Below, piece after piece: positions 41,908-54,000 of a stretch of 64,000 nucleotides of DNA; positions within the stretch are counted from its first letter, which is position 1; each line of letters opens with the position of its first letter. The stretch lies in assembly GCF_016920785.2 (NCBI RefSeq), contig NW_024609846.1, positions 112,520,831-112,584,830 on the forward strand, in the 5' to 3' direction. The position numbers and the translations under genes were made by a program. The DNA comes from Ixodes scapularis. Taxonomy: Eukaryota > Arthropoda > Arachnida > Ixodida > Ixodidae. Under the pieces are notes generated by a model that was given only the letters and a program-made list of their open reading frames with translations, made no database searches and was not told where the DNA came from.

Positions 41908-43046
41908 GAAACCATTTGGTCTTTACATCGTCGTGTCTTAATTACCTAGCATTCCTGTGTCAGGGTTGTAGAACGTCTTGGTATGGTTTATAAGCTTGCT
42001 TGTTTAATAATTACTTTTGGAAATATGATAAAAAACATATTTGCATGAAAGTGTTGACTGACTATCGAAGTATAGTAACATATCGCATGCCTTGCAGCAC
42101 AAAATAAAATGTGCAACATTCACGTGGTTTGCACATGCACATTCTGTGGCCATCACTAAGCTCGGACTTATTTAACATCCTGAAACAATGTTTTTATTTA
42201 CTGGGCTGAACATGAAGCAGGTATCACTTTTTGTTCATATGGAATTATGAATTTGTTTTTGCAAAAGCTGCATATTTAGAGTTTGGTCTGGTGCATACCT
42301 GGGCTCTCTTGCTGTGCTTTCCAATGGGTGGAATGTGAACAAAAAAAGTTTGAGATATGACCTTATGCAGATGGTTCATTTTTTCTACCAGCTAATATTT
42401 TGATGAGCCTTATACAAAAATCGTGTTTGTTGTCCATCCGACGGCTTGTTTTTGTCTCCCATGGAACAAGGAGCTGAAGTATCAAAATGCCGATATAGCA
42501 GAGGGCTTAGCAAAGCAAAACATGAAAAGTCCCGGCTACTGATCGCCGCATCAGAGATGGACGTGTCGCAATAAATTCACGATGTCACAATAACAATGAA
42601 TGAACAATGGCAATAATGAAAGGTGTCGCAATGACGTAATCGCATGAGTGAGAGAAGGATAATCTTGTGGTACGGTCACCCACTGTCGGCTTTTGTCTCG
42701 CGGTTTCTTGAAGCTTTGGAGCAGGGATCTCAAAATAGCCCACCCCAAAATGTCGAGGGCCAACGTAGGGTGGCGAGGGGGAGGGCAAGTGGTTAATATA
42801 GGGACAAAAAAAGAAAAGAAAAACAGCAATGGTACTTTACGTTGCAAAACAGCCGAGTCTTTTAGCAACGCTTGGAGATTTTATTCTATTTGCTTTTGGT
42901 GAAATAGCCGTTTTGTCAGTGCCGTCTCTAGCTTTGATTTATTCATACAACTACTTCAGGTTTGTACCAAGTGTGATTACAAGATTTAAAATACCACCAT
43001 CTAGCCAATGTGCTGGAATTTTTCAATACAACTATAGTCAGTGACA
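41908..43046. other. MIF-UBE2G1 intergenic region, first part: nothing recognised
   Basis: AT-rich sequence without recognisable genes. The phrase GGAGCAGGGATCTC at 42718 recurs at 48122, suggesting fragments of a shared repeat. Confidence 0.4.
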
Positions 43047-43186
43047 GGTTAAAAACCCAAGGGAAAGGAAGGATGGGGAAGAGGAAGAAGGTGGAATGCT
43101 GGAGAGGGGAATGTTTCCTTCTCTCCAGCATTTCATGTGCTCCTTCCTCCTCAGCCTTCCATTCCCTCGCCCTGGGTTTTTGAACC
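43047..43186. mobile_element. Palindromic MITE (140 bp)
   Basis: GGTTAAAAACCCAAGGG at the left pairs with CCCTGGGTTTTTGAACC at the right. Inner parts pair too (GGAAGGATGG / CCTTCCATTCC; ATGCTGGAGAG / CTCTCCAGCAT). Confidence 0.7.
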
Positions 43187-43206
43187 AAGCAGGTATCGAA
43201 GTTTAA

Positions 43207-43400
43207 AGGGGATTGGTGGCCGAGTGGGCTAGCGCACACCAGCTTGGAGCAGTAAAGTGAAAGCTCGCACTGCAGAACCCAGGGATCCTGGGCTTAATCC
43301 CCACTCCTGCCCGTTTCAATCTTTATGAGTACCGTACTGCGTGGTGCACGTTAAAGCCCCCAGGCTAGCGGTCGTACTGTACTGCTAAATTGCTCATCTA
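43207..43400 (+). mobile_element. tRNA-derived SINE
   Basis: A box A-like TGGCCGAGTGGG at about 43217 and a box B-like GGGCTTAATCC at about 43290 lie 70-75 bp apart, as in a tRNA gene with a long variable arm (Ser/Leu type). The acceptor stem does not pair properly and a non-tRNA tail follows, so it reads as a SINE head rather than a functional tRNA. Confidence 0.55.
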
Positions 43401-43679
43401 CAGTGGGTAACGATGTTGTTATATGTTCTGGCAGGCTAAACTCCTGCTGTATAAAACAACTAACGACTAGTTTATTTTCGTTTTTTTATTGGAGTTCAGT
43501 GCGGGTTGCAAGCTCGTCAGCTTTTTTTGCAGGGGTTGTGGTGCGGAGGCATGCGGAGCACAAGTTTGTCTGCTTCTATTGCAGGGGTTGTGGTGACGGC
43601 AGAACGGCGAGCTCCGATTGAAGAATAGTGGGTAGGCCTGAAAGGTGGCTAGATCTACCCACTATCCCCCAATCGGAGC

Positions 43680-44290
43680 CAATCGGAGCGCGGCTACCGA
43701 CGTTACTAAAACACTCTGTTGGGAAACTCGCCGTCGAAACCTGGACCGCTGGCGTCCACCGAGACCGAGCTAAATGCGACAACAGCGCCACTCTTTATCG
43801 TTTGTCTGCACTGTGGTCACCGTGAGCTTTTTGAAAGCCTGTTTTTGCGTAAAAACAAACGAAAAAGACACTTTTTGTATGAAATTTATTGGAGTTTAGT
43901 ACCAATTGATGGGCGCGTGATGTTTTTATCATCTTTAGTTCGCAAGGTGTTGCGGAACAATTAATATTGTTTTCATACAACCATGCCTCAGCGGGCCTTT
44001 CAGGTAGCACGTCCTGACCTAGGTGCATTTTAACGTCAGTAGTTCAACGCGGCGCGTCCGCCGGGGAAACGGGGTCGGCACCCCTGTAACCTCTACCGCT
44101 GTATCTGTTCTTAAGCCAACATAGTAGTCACGTGCAGTTCTTCGAGAGGCCGCTGTGGGAGAAATGGTGGCGTTGTGTTCGTCATTAGCTCGGTGCTTGG
44201 AGACAGATTGGGGCCAATTTTTCAAAGCCGTCTCTATGGGAGTTTCCCAACTGAGTGTTTTAGTAACGTTGGCGGCTACGAACTTGCGCT
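43680..44290. repeat. Long inverted repeat upstream of UBE2G1
   Basis: GACGTTACTAAAACACTCTG and TTGGGAAACTC (43697-43728) pair with GAGTTTCCCAACTGAGTG and TTTTAGTAACGTTGG (44240-44272). Pairing continues to GAGCTAAATGCG/CGTCATTAGCTC. The arms are about 110-130 bp with a spacer near 350 bp. Probably a foldback element. Confidence 0.7.
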
Positions 44291-44499
44291 CCGCAAGTCT
44301 CGAAAGAAATTCTGACAATATTTGTAGTAGAATTACAAGAAAATACTCGTGTCTTAACGGTATGTAAGACGAAATATTCCTCGATCGGAAAGAAAACAGA
44401 TCAGTGACAAATATGTCAAAAACGTAATAATAAAAGCAGAGTACATTTTTAATGGAAATGAATGGACGACAAGAGGTAATTATTTATGAAGCATGCAGG

Positions 44500-44592
44500 C
44501 GCTCGAGGCATAGGAACATGTGCTTGCAGCTACAGGAGACTTGCGGGCCACGTCCCAGAGTCGCGGGCCGCGTGTTTGAGACCCCTGCTTTA
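44500..44592. mobile_element. hAT-like MITE fragment
   Basis: The end GCGGGCCGCGTGTTTGAGACCCCTG is the reverse complement of a CAGGGGTCTCAAAC terminus common in hAT MITEs. The other end is not found. Confidence 0.45.
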
Positions 44593-44716
44593 GAGTGACT
44601 AAACTTTTGTTTATTCATAATCGTCATAATCTGACCACCATTCAGAGGTCCACCTAAAAATGGCGCCTGCTTGTCTTCGCGTACGTGTGCTCTAGAGTGG
44701 TCAATGCAGTAATACT

Positions 44717-44740
44717 GATAATAATAATAATAATAATAAT
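44717..44740 (-). repeat. (AAT)n microsatellite
   Basis: Eight AAT units. On the minus strand it follows GCGCGTTAAAG and may be another LINE tail. Confidence 0.85.
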
Positions 44741-44859
44741 CTTTAACGCGCATCACGCATTAGTGACTAGACTTTGCTATTATTATAGAATTAAATTAGC
44801 GAGTTTTGTTTTAGTTTTTGTTTTTTACATGCACGAATCTAATAAATCTTCTAATCGTA

Positions 44860-44996
44860 AGTGCCGTAAACATCAGTTAGAGCGGAACCGGAAAAGGCCG
44901 ACCATATGGTCTGCGCGCATGCCCAGAAAGCGCCAAGACAGCCATAGTCGCCGTCAGTTATTGTTCGCGTGAAGAGGTGCGATTGATACCGTCTGA
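44860..44996 (+). promoter_or_regulatory. Probable UBE2G1 promoter / 5' UTR
   Basis: Sequence upstream of the start codon is relatively CpG-rich (GGAACCGGAAAAGGCCG, TCTGCGCGCATGCCC) compared with its AT-rich surroundings. It includes an ETS-like ACCGGAA and an NRF1-like GCGCATGC. The transcription start is not determinable. Confidence 0.35.
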
Positions 44997-45042
44997 ATGG
45001 CAGAACACCAGTCGGCCCTTTTGCTACGAAAACAGTTGAATG
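44997..45042 (+). CDS. UBE2G1: UBE2G1 exon 1 (coding part)
   Basis: 46 nt, residues 1-15 plus one base of Glu16, donor ATG|GTAAG. The start aligns with the known N-terminus of the family. Confidence 0.93.
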
Positions 45043-48000
45043 GTAAGCTTTAGCCGTTTCCCAAGCTTCCCGGCCACGTTTCGCCGCGATATCTGGCTTA
45101 CTTCTAGCTTATCCGGTTCCAATTTCCGTGTGCCGCCTGAGCTTTAACAGCTCTTTTGTCCTCGCTTCCCAAGGCTATGCGAGCCTACCCACCGGATTCG
45201 TGTCGCTGCGGCAAATTTGCCTGGCCCCTTGGCTTATCGTTGCTCAACCACAACTTTCCGAGATAAATCGTCTCAACTTTTCAAGGTGTTTGGCCAACTT
45301 GGCTTTCGAATGGGGTGACGCTGTGCCATACCGCTTCACTTTTTATTTTATTTTTGTAACAGTACGCAGGTGTCGTAATGGTTACGCTTGCACAACCATT
45401 TTGCCTTATAAAACGTCCGAAACTACCAACTTTTCACGCACAAAAAAAAGAAAAAGGAAAACCGTATTCTTTCTTTCTGGTGGCTCAGCACGTTTTTGTC
45501 TCGAGGTAACCACGCTTTTCGTTGCGCAACATTTCCTACGAACGGACGATCGTTTTCAAGTACTCTAATGATATATTTTTTTTTTGTTCGAGCCTTGGGA
45601 AGTTTTTTGACTAATGACTCGCGTTTGTTTCCCTGTGGTGCCGACCTGTGATTCTGAATTTGTTACGGTGGCTCTGACATCATGGTATCACGCTGCATTT
45701 GCGACGTATTTGGTGCTGCGTCGTTTGCTGGCGACGGTCGAGAGGCTCTGACGGAGGCCGAGGTGGGCACGCGTCGTGACTGCCGCTGCGGGCCAAGCGC
45801 ACCGCTCAAGTTGGGTGAATCGAAGGAACCGAATTGTGGGTTAGCCGGGTTTGGTAGTAAGGGACGCTACGTCTTCTGGCGCTTACGGGAAAGCAGAGCG
45901 AGCGAACGTCGATACGCGGTCTTTGGCTCGGCGCCTCGTGTCTCGCTCATTGTTCATGTATTCCCTGAGCTTCTAGATTTCGTCCAATGGTGGGTATTGT
46001 TAAAGGCAGCACCCACCTTTATTTCTTTGGATGATATCGTCTGCCTTCTTTTCTAAGCCTATTGTAAACCCCTCGGTGTGTAACTGGCTCGGCTTGTCCT
46101 TCACACCATTGCTTTTTGTTTGTCTCCTTTCAGAATTGAAGAAGAACCCCGTCGAAGGTTTCTCAGCTGGCTTAATAGATGACAATGATATCTATAAATG
46201 GGAAGTCCTCATCATCGGTCCACCAGACACTCTTTAGTAAGTTTTATTTCAACAAGAGTCCACCTTCTCACTGTGTTTGTTTCTTGTCGCTAAACATGAC
46301 TGAGTACCTGCAAGAACAAGGACTAACAGCAGCTGTGCTTTATTTACCTAGTTTTTTTGTTTATTGATGGGGTGCTGCATTGCTCCACGAGTTGTTGCCC
46401 CGCATTTACTCACATGTAGAGCACAATGGCCTGATGGAGGATACACAGATAGATAAGGAAAGCACTCCTGAGTCGCGACGTCGGAGAGCCAGTGTGCTAT
46501 GTCTCTATCGGATTGCAAGAGTCTACAGTGAAGGTGGCTGGATCATCATTCATTGAATGTGGGATAGTTCAATCCCAGGAGGCATTGCTCATAGTGCCCC
46601 TGCAACCCTTCTTGTGATAATCGTGATTGGTGTTGGTTGCAATGCCTCACTGAGTAAACTTGGGCGTGAGTGGCTGTTCCACAGTTTAATCCTTGCCTGT
46701 GCTCGGTGAGCTGAGACTGCAGCCAACACCTCCGAGGTAGTGAGGCTGTAATGCTGAATTCTCTGCATGACTTACTGAAGGCCAGCCGGAGGCCGAGATC
46801 TGTGCTATATCAGCGTTTCATCTGGAGTTGTGCTCCAGCAGTGAGAATCTGAGTCCCAGCCGGACACTGAAATGGATCTCTTGTCCAGTTTGTGCCTCAC
46901 GTTAGACTCCGGGTGACGACGAAAATCCAGCTCTAGGGCCGTGTCATGTGAGAGTATTTGCTACAGTGTGCACTTGTTCCTCTTTTTCCAGCGAGGGTGG
47001 TTTCTTCAAGGCACATCTATACTTCCCCAAGGAATATCCTCTACGTCCTCCAAAGATGAAGTTCATCACAGAGATTTGGCATCCAAACAGTAAGCTCTCG
47101 TGTTTTAGCAGGAGCAAGGGCTGTGAACCATGATGATTTTAACCCGAAACTGGGGCAGGAGGAAATTTTTGTTGCAGTGGAAGAGAAAGTAACACTGACA
47201 GACAGTGTCTCTATAGAGACACTGTCCCTTCTTGTTACTTTCTCTTCCACTGTAAAATAAAATTCCACCTTCTGTCCCGGTCTTGGGTTAAAATCATCAT
47301 GGTAAACTTCCACCAGCTCGCCTTTGCACTGACCGTAATTTCGCAAGGGGTGTGCTTTTTCGTGCGATTGGCGAGGTCGGGTCGCTTTACATTCTTATTT
47401 CTGGAACGAGGTAATTACAAAGATTGGGTTTCATCGCTTCTTAGCTAAGCTACCAAGGTATTGCAATAATGCAGTAGTGCTGATGGTAAATCTGGAAATT
47501 TCAGAACGAAGCTTTAACAGAAGGTGAAGGTCTAAATCAATCTTCTGACTTAACTAAATGCTTAAATGCACAGTACAGGAATATTCACATTCATTACATT
47601 TTGACTGCTTATGGCAAGGAATTTCTGTCATGTTAGCTGTGTGGTGCAACTGCTGATGTTTAGAAATTATGTCCATGAATCGAGTCTCCGTCATTTTGAC
47701 TTTATGTGCTACAACCCACGTCCTATGCAGCAGGGAGATTGAAGCTTCAGTCAGATCTTTCGGTTTTAATATAGCCACCATGACCACTGTTTGTTCCCAC
47801 AAAGCCCAATGCACGGCAGCTGTTTTTTTTTCATACTTTGGTTGCGAGCACTCTCTGTCGATAGGCCTAGCACCAAAGCGATCTTAGTTGGCCGAATGTA
47901 GCCTTCAAGCAGTTCCGAATGGCACCGACGAAGGTCCCAACAAGCTCGGCTAATATATCAAGATGGCAGTTGCTAGAGAAGCTGTCCCGTGGCTGCAGAG

Positions 48001-51000
48001 GCCACTCTGTCGGTGCTATTTGTGGGAGTGTACTCTCAGTATTTTTCATAAAGCAAAAAGCATGCCTAAATTTGGGGTGGATTATCTTTGAGGGTGGGCT
48101 ATCTCAGGATATTACGTTTCTGGAGCAGGGATCTCCAGACTTCTTGGCTAAGGGATGGAAAATGTAAAGTAGAAAGCACTAAATATATGGTTCTCATTAT
48201 TTCTGGTATCTTCGTGAGCGCGTTTGGTGCTCGTCACAATGTCGTTTCTGTATGCATGCTTTTTTTTTTTCTCCGATAGAAGGGTTTGTTAGAAACAGGC
48301 TGCAGACAGGGACTAAGTTGGACTCTCAGCGGGAAAGTCTGCGAGGTCATTGATTACCATGCTTGACCTTGACGCTGGCTAGTTGCGGTGGTTGGTGATT
48401 TCACCGACTTTCTTGCCGAATGTTCAACTGAACAACCGAAGGCCTCCGCGGATTTGATGTGCCTCACAGGCCGAAATTGGGAGACGCCTGTTCTAGACCT
48501 ATTAGAATGCCACTTTTGGACACTATGAGTCAAGTGCTGCTTTAAATATACCCTTAAAGCTTTAAAGGGGCCCTGCAAGGACTTTTTTACCGGTTTTTAA
48601 TTTGCACCGAACCTGAGCGTACTGGACGTAGTAACTTAATGAAACTATTCTTTTCTCGAATTTTGCTTTATTTTAAAAGTTCAAGGCAAATTAAAATTCT
48701 AAAAACAAGCAAAAAATAACCTCCCTCATGCTTAAGTGGCCGTAAACTAGAGGAGGGGTAGTGAGCTCAGCAGGCGGTCACGGCTGCCGCACTCCGTGTT
48801 GACGGCTCGAGAGGGCGCAACTAAAGCATGTTCTAGCTAGGCTGTATGAAGCAGGCAGCCAGGGCGGCTTTCTTAATTAGTGTTTAATTGCTGCGCGATT
48901 AAACACTATTTCGGCATGACACTTCATTGGCCACAAACGACAGCAAACACGGGGTAAAGATCGGTTCAGAACGGGAGTCACTTTGTGCTGCCGTACCACC
49001 AAGAGGCCAAACTGCAAGCCAAAGCTGCTTGCCGAAGGCCTTGGGAACGCTCTGAACAGGTGGGATCCTCCAGTCCATATGACCGCAGCGCTGCCGCATA
49101 CATCTGGGACCTTTCTACGCTCGCCGGTCATTTGTGCCTGATCCCACTACACCTTTCTAGTATGCGCCGCCTTTTCTGCCGCTTGTTGGGGGGTATGTCG
49201 ATGGGTCATTTCTTGTGTCTGTACTTTCTAAACTGCATTTGTTTCTTTTCTGATCTAAAATAGTGAACAAAAACTACTTTTATAAATAATTGAAACGGTT
49301 TGCGCCACTTATATTTTGTATTTCGACTAAAACGAAGCTTTCAGTGGCTCTGACCAGTAGTAAGCCCAGGACCAAAGACGTCGCATATTGCATGCTTTCG
49401 GCACCGCGGGTCGCCCCCGTAGGTGGAGGAGGTTTCCGCGTAGTCTGGTTAAAATATGACTCGCTGATATTTAGTTACTCTCTCTGTGCCCGCTGGCTTG
49501 CCCAAACCCCAAGAGGCGTGGAAACCGCAAAAAAGATGGACGCTTAAATATGATTGCAGGGCCCCTTTAACTATATATTGGGTAATGCACATCACATATC
49601 ATGCTCCTGTAATAAATATAAATGACACTGCAGTACACCCCACAAGTCACAGCTGCTCTACATTCAGTGCCATGTAATGCTGGAGAAGCTTTGGTCTCGA
49701 GGAATTCCTATCAACCTTAAATAAAAGCTGAGGAACTACTCAAGGTCTCAGTAGTGATGACACAAGGCAGTGCAAAAGCCTCCAGACCTTGTAAACAGTA
49801 ATTAATATACTGAGAAGTGTTTGACTCATAACTATGCATCAGTGAGTGACTCGGGTCTTCTAAAGCAGCACTTAAACTGGAAAGACACACTTTCCATTTG
49901 AGTAGGGACGATCAAGGGAGTTTGGGGACTTGGGGAACCGATGAGGCCGCTCTGGGAAACCCCTGGGAACGCAGTTGGAAAATGGTTCTGAAACTTTTTG
50001 ATCTCGAGGAATGCCCATCTTTCGACAACAGAAATTTAAGAGCTCTGGAAACCCCTGGGGGAACCGCCCAGGCTTCCCTGAGGAAACCACACTTTGAGAA
50101 CCCATGGTCTAATATATTATGATTATCAATGACTGGATGTTCAGCGGGCCCTTGTGCAACGGGTTGGCACTTTTTCCAGTTGACAAGAATGGAGACGTGT
50201 GCATATCGATTCTGCACGAGCCCGGGGACGACAAGTACGGCTACGAGAAAGCGTCAGAGCGTTGGCTTCCCGTGCACACCGTGGAGACCATCCTCATCTC
50301 AGTCATCTCCATGCTGGCTGACCCAAACGACGAGTCTCCCCAGAACGTGGATGCAGCGGTGAGGCCCAGCTGTTTATCTGTCTCGCCAAGGGTCTAATGG
50401 GAGATGTAAGAAGTGTGGAAGCCTACAGAAATGCACTGCTGCACTTTCCTTTTTCCGGGGCTTTGTGTCTTGCTGGCTCAAGCATTGCACGTAATGCGCG
50501 GTTTTGAATTGTAATCTTCCTACAAAGGGTCTGGCGTTCGAGCGCCAGACCTTTTGTGAGGAGCAGATGACGCTCTTATTCACTTCGAATGGAGGAAGAC
50601 ATCGGGAGGCAGTTATCCTTTGCGTCTACCCCCTAATTATTCGAATCTGAGCTCAATGCTTTGACGTCTCCACACACTTTCATGTCCTCCTCTCCCCCAG
50701 TTTCTCTCCATATGACAAAGATGTGTAGTTTTAGAAGGGGATGCAAATTTAGAACCTGGGCTAGGCCTGCTGCAAGTAATGCATACATGGTCTGCCGTGC
50801 GCTGTGCAGGAAACTGTTTTCCCTCAGCAATATGGGGACACTAGCTTTGGCCAGCCATGTGAAAAGCAGAAAACACAGTGGCCGTGAAGTCTGCTTCCTG
50901 TGAATGTGTGTTGGCATTTTTCAGACCACAGAAATTCAAATTGGGTCTGGTGATCCAGTACTTGGCCGTCGGAGATACCTACGTTTTCACATGAAAACTG

Positions 51001-54000
51001 CACTTCAGAAATGTCTAGTCGGAGTAAACCTAAACAAGTCGAGGAATTTATAACCTCATTTTGGTAGACGCCCTGTATATGAACATGCAAGTGCTATCTA
51101 TAGACCGTTCCACTAGGAAGAGCAGAGAGAGAAAAAATGCCCTTCCCCTCACCCCGCAAGTCGTCTGCTCCGCCGAGCGGGCTGTACCTAACATCCGGCT
51201 GGCATTCGAACTCTGTTTAAAATCGCATCATTTTGGAAATTTAAAGCTCAGATGTGCGGATCTTGATATGCAAGTTATTGTGTAATGTTATGCTCGATAA
51301 AAAGACTTACCAAGTCTAATTGCGATGTTACCTGCATGCAAATTAAAAAGGAATGTAAAAACTGTCAAAGTGGCCGGTTATTCCGGCGAAAAGTAAATCC
51401 GTTTGCTGTTGCTATTTTACTGTACAAAGTTTTCACTGGTGTAGGCTAGTTCTACTAAATAAGCTACGCTTCAGAGTAACGACACTTGGCCATATTGTGT
51501 CTTAAAATCATGGTTGCCACTAATCTGAAGGTTTATCTGAATTCCCAGGGAACGCTTTTCCGCCATCCAAAAATGTTTCAACAGTTCGCGACAGAGCAAA
51601 GTAATATTGCGTGACCTTCTTAACACCGAATCTAATGCTGAGGAAGTCGCACTTGTGAATCCTGACGATCGGCAGTTGCGTCTGCTCTGCATACGAGCCA
51701 AAATGGCGGCGCCCACAACAATGTCGGGGGACGGAGTGCCGATACTCTAAGCGCAGCTCATTTAGTGGCTCTAGTGTAGGCCTTTAGCGACAATGAGTGG
51801 AAGTCTGGAATAATAAATAAAATTGTGCTTTCCTGGCGCAATAGAGAAGAGACACAGTGGTTGAAGTGTCGGCTGACTCCACTGCTATTTAAGTAATGGA
51901 ACAAAGATAGGCTTGTTGATCATTTACTGAACTAAAACAACAGAGTGCTAAAGGGTGATTTCAGAGTAGCCATAAATATTCTAAGAACGTGAACCACTTC
52001 ATAATGGCAATCACGAGCAAGAGTTCGATGTTCGGTACAGCCCGCTGGTACAGTCCAAAGATGGAGAGCGGCAACCTCCCGGTTTGTCGTCTGCTAGCAG
52101 AGTTGGGCGCGTGCCCTCTCTCTCGTTTCAACACGCCGAACCTGCTGAACTTTCTGGATGTGTGGAGGGGGCGCTGCGGTTTAACAAAATGGCGCCTCCC
52201 TGAGAGCTCTGAATGGAATGGTCTATACTCTGTTTCATATTTAGCGTGCAACAATGTCAGAGCTACTGGCGCGAGCGTGGGGCTTTATCTCGATCATTTG
52301 CATGCGTTCTTGCGCAAACAAAACCCTAGATGAAGCCACGCCTCTCCACCAGTAGGTTTGACAGCGTTGTATATTAAGTATGAAACAGAGTATAGACAAC
52401 CATGTTTTGGTATTAATAACAGTGTTAGCAGTTTTTAAGTGTAGTTTGCTTTTGTGATATGTATGCTGCCATCGTACCTCAGTGCATTAGATGCACAGTT
52501 CCGGCGTACAGGCTCCCAGCGGGCAGTTTTAAGCCCCGATTGAACGGCCCTCAGTCTTGCAGAGGCTTGTTTGTAGGTGTTGTGTGTCTGCTTTTACTTG
52601 GAGAAAAGAGGTTCTTCGGGGCATTGTCCCCTCTGAAGATTTGAGGCCCTAGTCTGATGTTTCAGTTTCGCTATAGCCGCCATGGTCGCCATTCATTCCT
52701 ACGGTGGCCATAGTATGAATTCTTTTCTTTTCACAATCTGTGCATGCTAAGGCTTTTGCTGATAGGACTAGTTGTGTTTATTTCGGTCGGCCGAACATTG
52801 CCCTCAAGCGGCTTCGGATGGCACGAAGGAAGGCCGCGGCAAATGCGTCAAGCTGACAGTGGTGAAAAGAGTGGATGTCGCCTTAGGATTCTCCAAATCT
52901 GTTGCTCCATCTGCCGAGTGTCCGTGCACTACAGTGTCGTGCACATAGCACACAGTACCGAACGGATTGTTTGTGAACTAGCAGTTGAACTGCCAGTTGT
53001 CTGCTTCATAATGGCAATTGGTTTCCCTGCTGCTGGCCCTGCCGCTCTAGTTTTGCAGTTGCATTCCTTGCTCCTCTACCTTCATCGTGCTCAGCCCACT
53101 GTTGTCACTCTGTCACTATGGCAGTACAGAGCCCGCGAGCTAGGGCTTTCCTAGTATATGTAGTCTGCTTTGTTTCTGCCGAGTGCACACTGAGGAAAGC
53201 CCGCTCCAAGTGCAATTGCTGATTGCATACTGCCTCAAAGGAAAATCGTGCCTTAAACCAGGGTGGGCTATCTTTCAGAGGAGGGTACCTGTTGAAATGA
53301 AATAGGATAGTTTTAATGTAAAATTTATTGACAATCCTCGAGAAAGTGGGAAACCTTTATAGAAGTAGTTATTAAACGAGTCAATTGGAAGACAAAACTG
53401 AGCGCTGAAGCCCCTCCTTCCCGGCACATTCGGTGGGAAGGGAAAATCGTGACGTATTATACAGAGATCTCAACATTTCTGCGATTCTTACCCGAGCAGT
53501 CAAAAACGCTACACGTGTGCACGCACAAGGCAGTTGAAACCTCTGGGTATGACGTCGCACGCAACGGTTGGTTTTTCTAGTGTTCATTGGTGTCGTATGC
53601 TTGTCGTATTCAAATCCATGGGACAAAAATAGGCTAAAATTTACCTCTTGCTCATTTTCTCTTCTGCAGCTTTTTTTAAGCATGCAGCTTCAGAGTCAAA
53701 ATTATATAGGATTGCATTGTTTACTCTACCGGTGTCATTTGTCCAGACAAAACTGCACCAGTGCATGGTAAGGAATACAGTTAAAAGGCGATGCAACAAT
53801 TTTTGAGTTTTGGCCACATCATTATGGGAATCGTTCAATGTCTCCGATAGAATAAAGACCAGAAAACCATTTTTTCTTGCCAATGCTAGATTTTATATTT
53901 AAAAAAATTGAAGGTCGGGATATTTTTGGCAATGCGGTCTCTTGAGTGCGGTGTGTAGGGACAAAACTTGAAGTATCACACTTGTTTCTGCCTTTTGGGC

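Noticed and set aside
43207..43290. Candidate functional tRNA-Ser/Leu gene
   Set aside because: Box A and box B are present but the acceptor arm does not pair and a SINE-like tail follows.
45128..45568. 146-codon frame in UBE2G1 intron 1
   Set aside because: No recognisable motif, low-complexity lysine/arginine run, and it lies between a strong donor and acceptor of the UBE2G1 gene.
46509..46620. Possible second tRNA-derived SINE
   Set aside because: Only a box B-like TAGTTCAATCC is seen; no box A at the right spacing.
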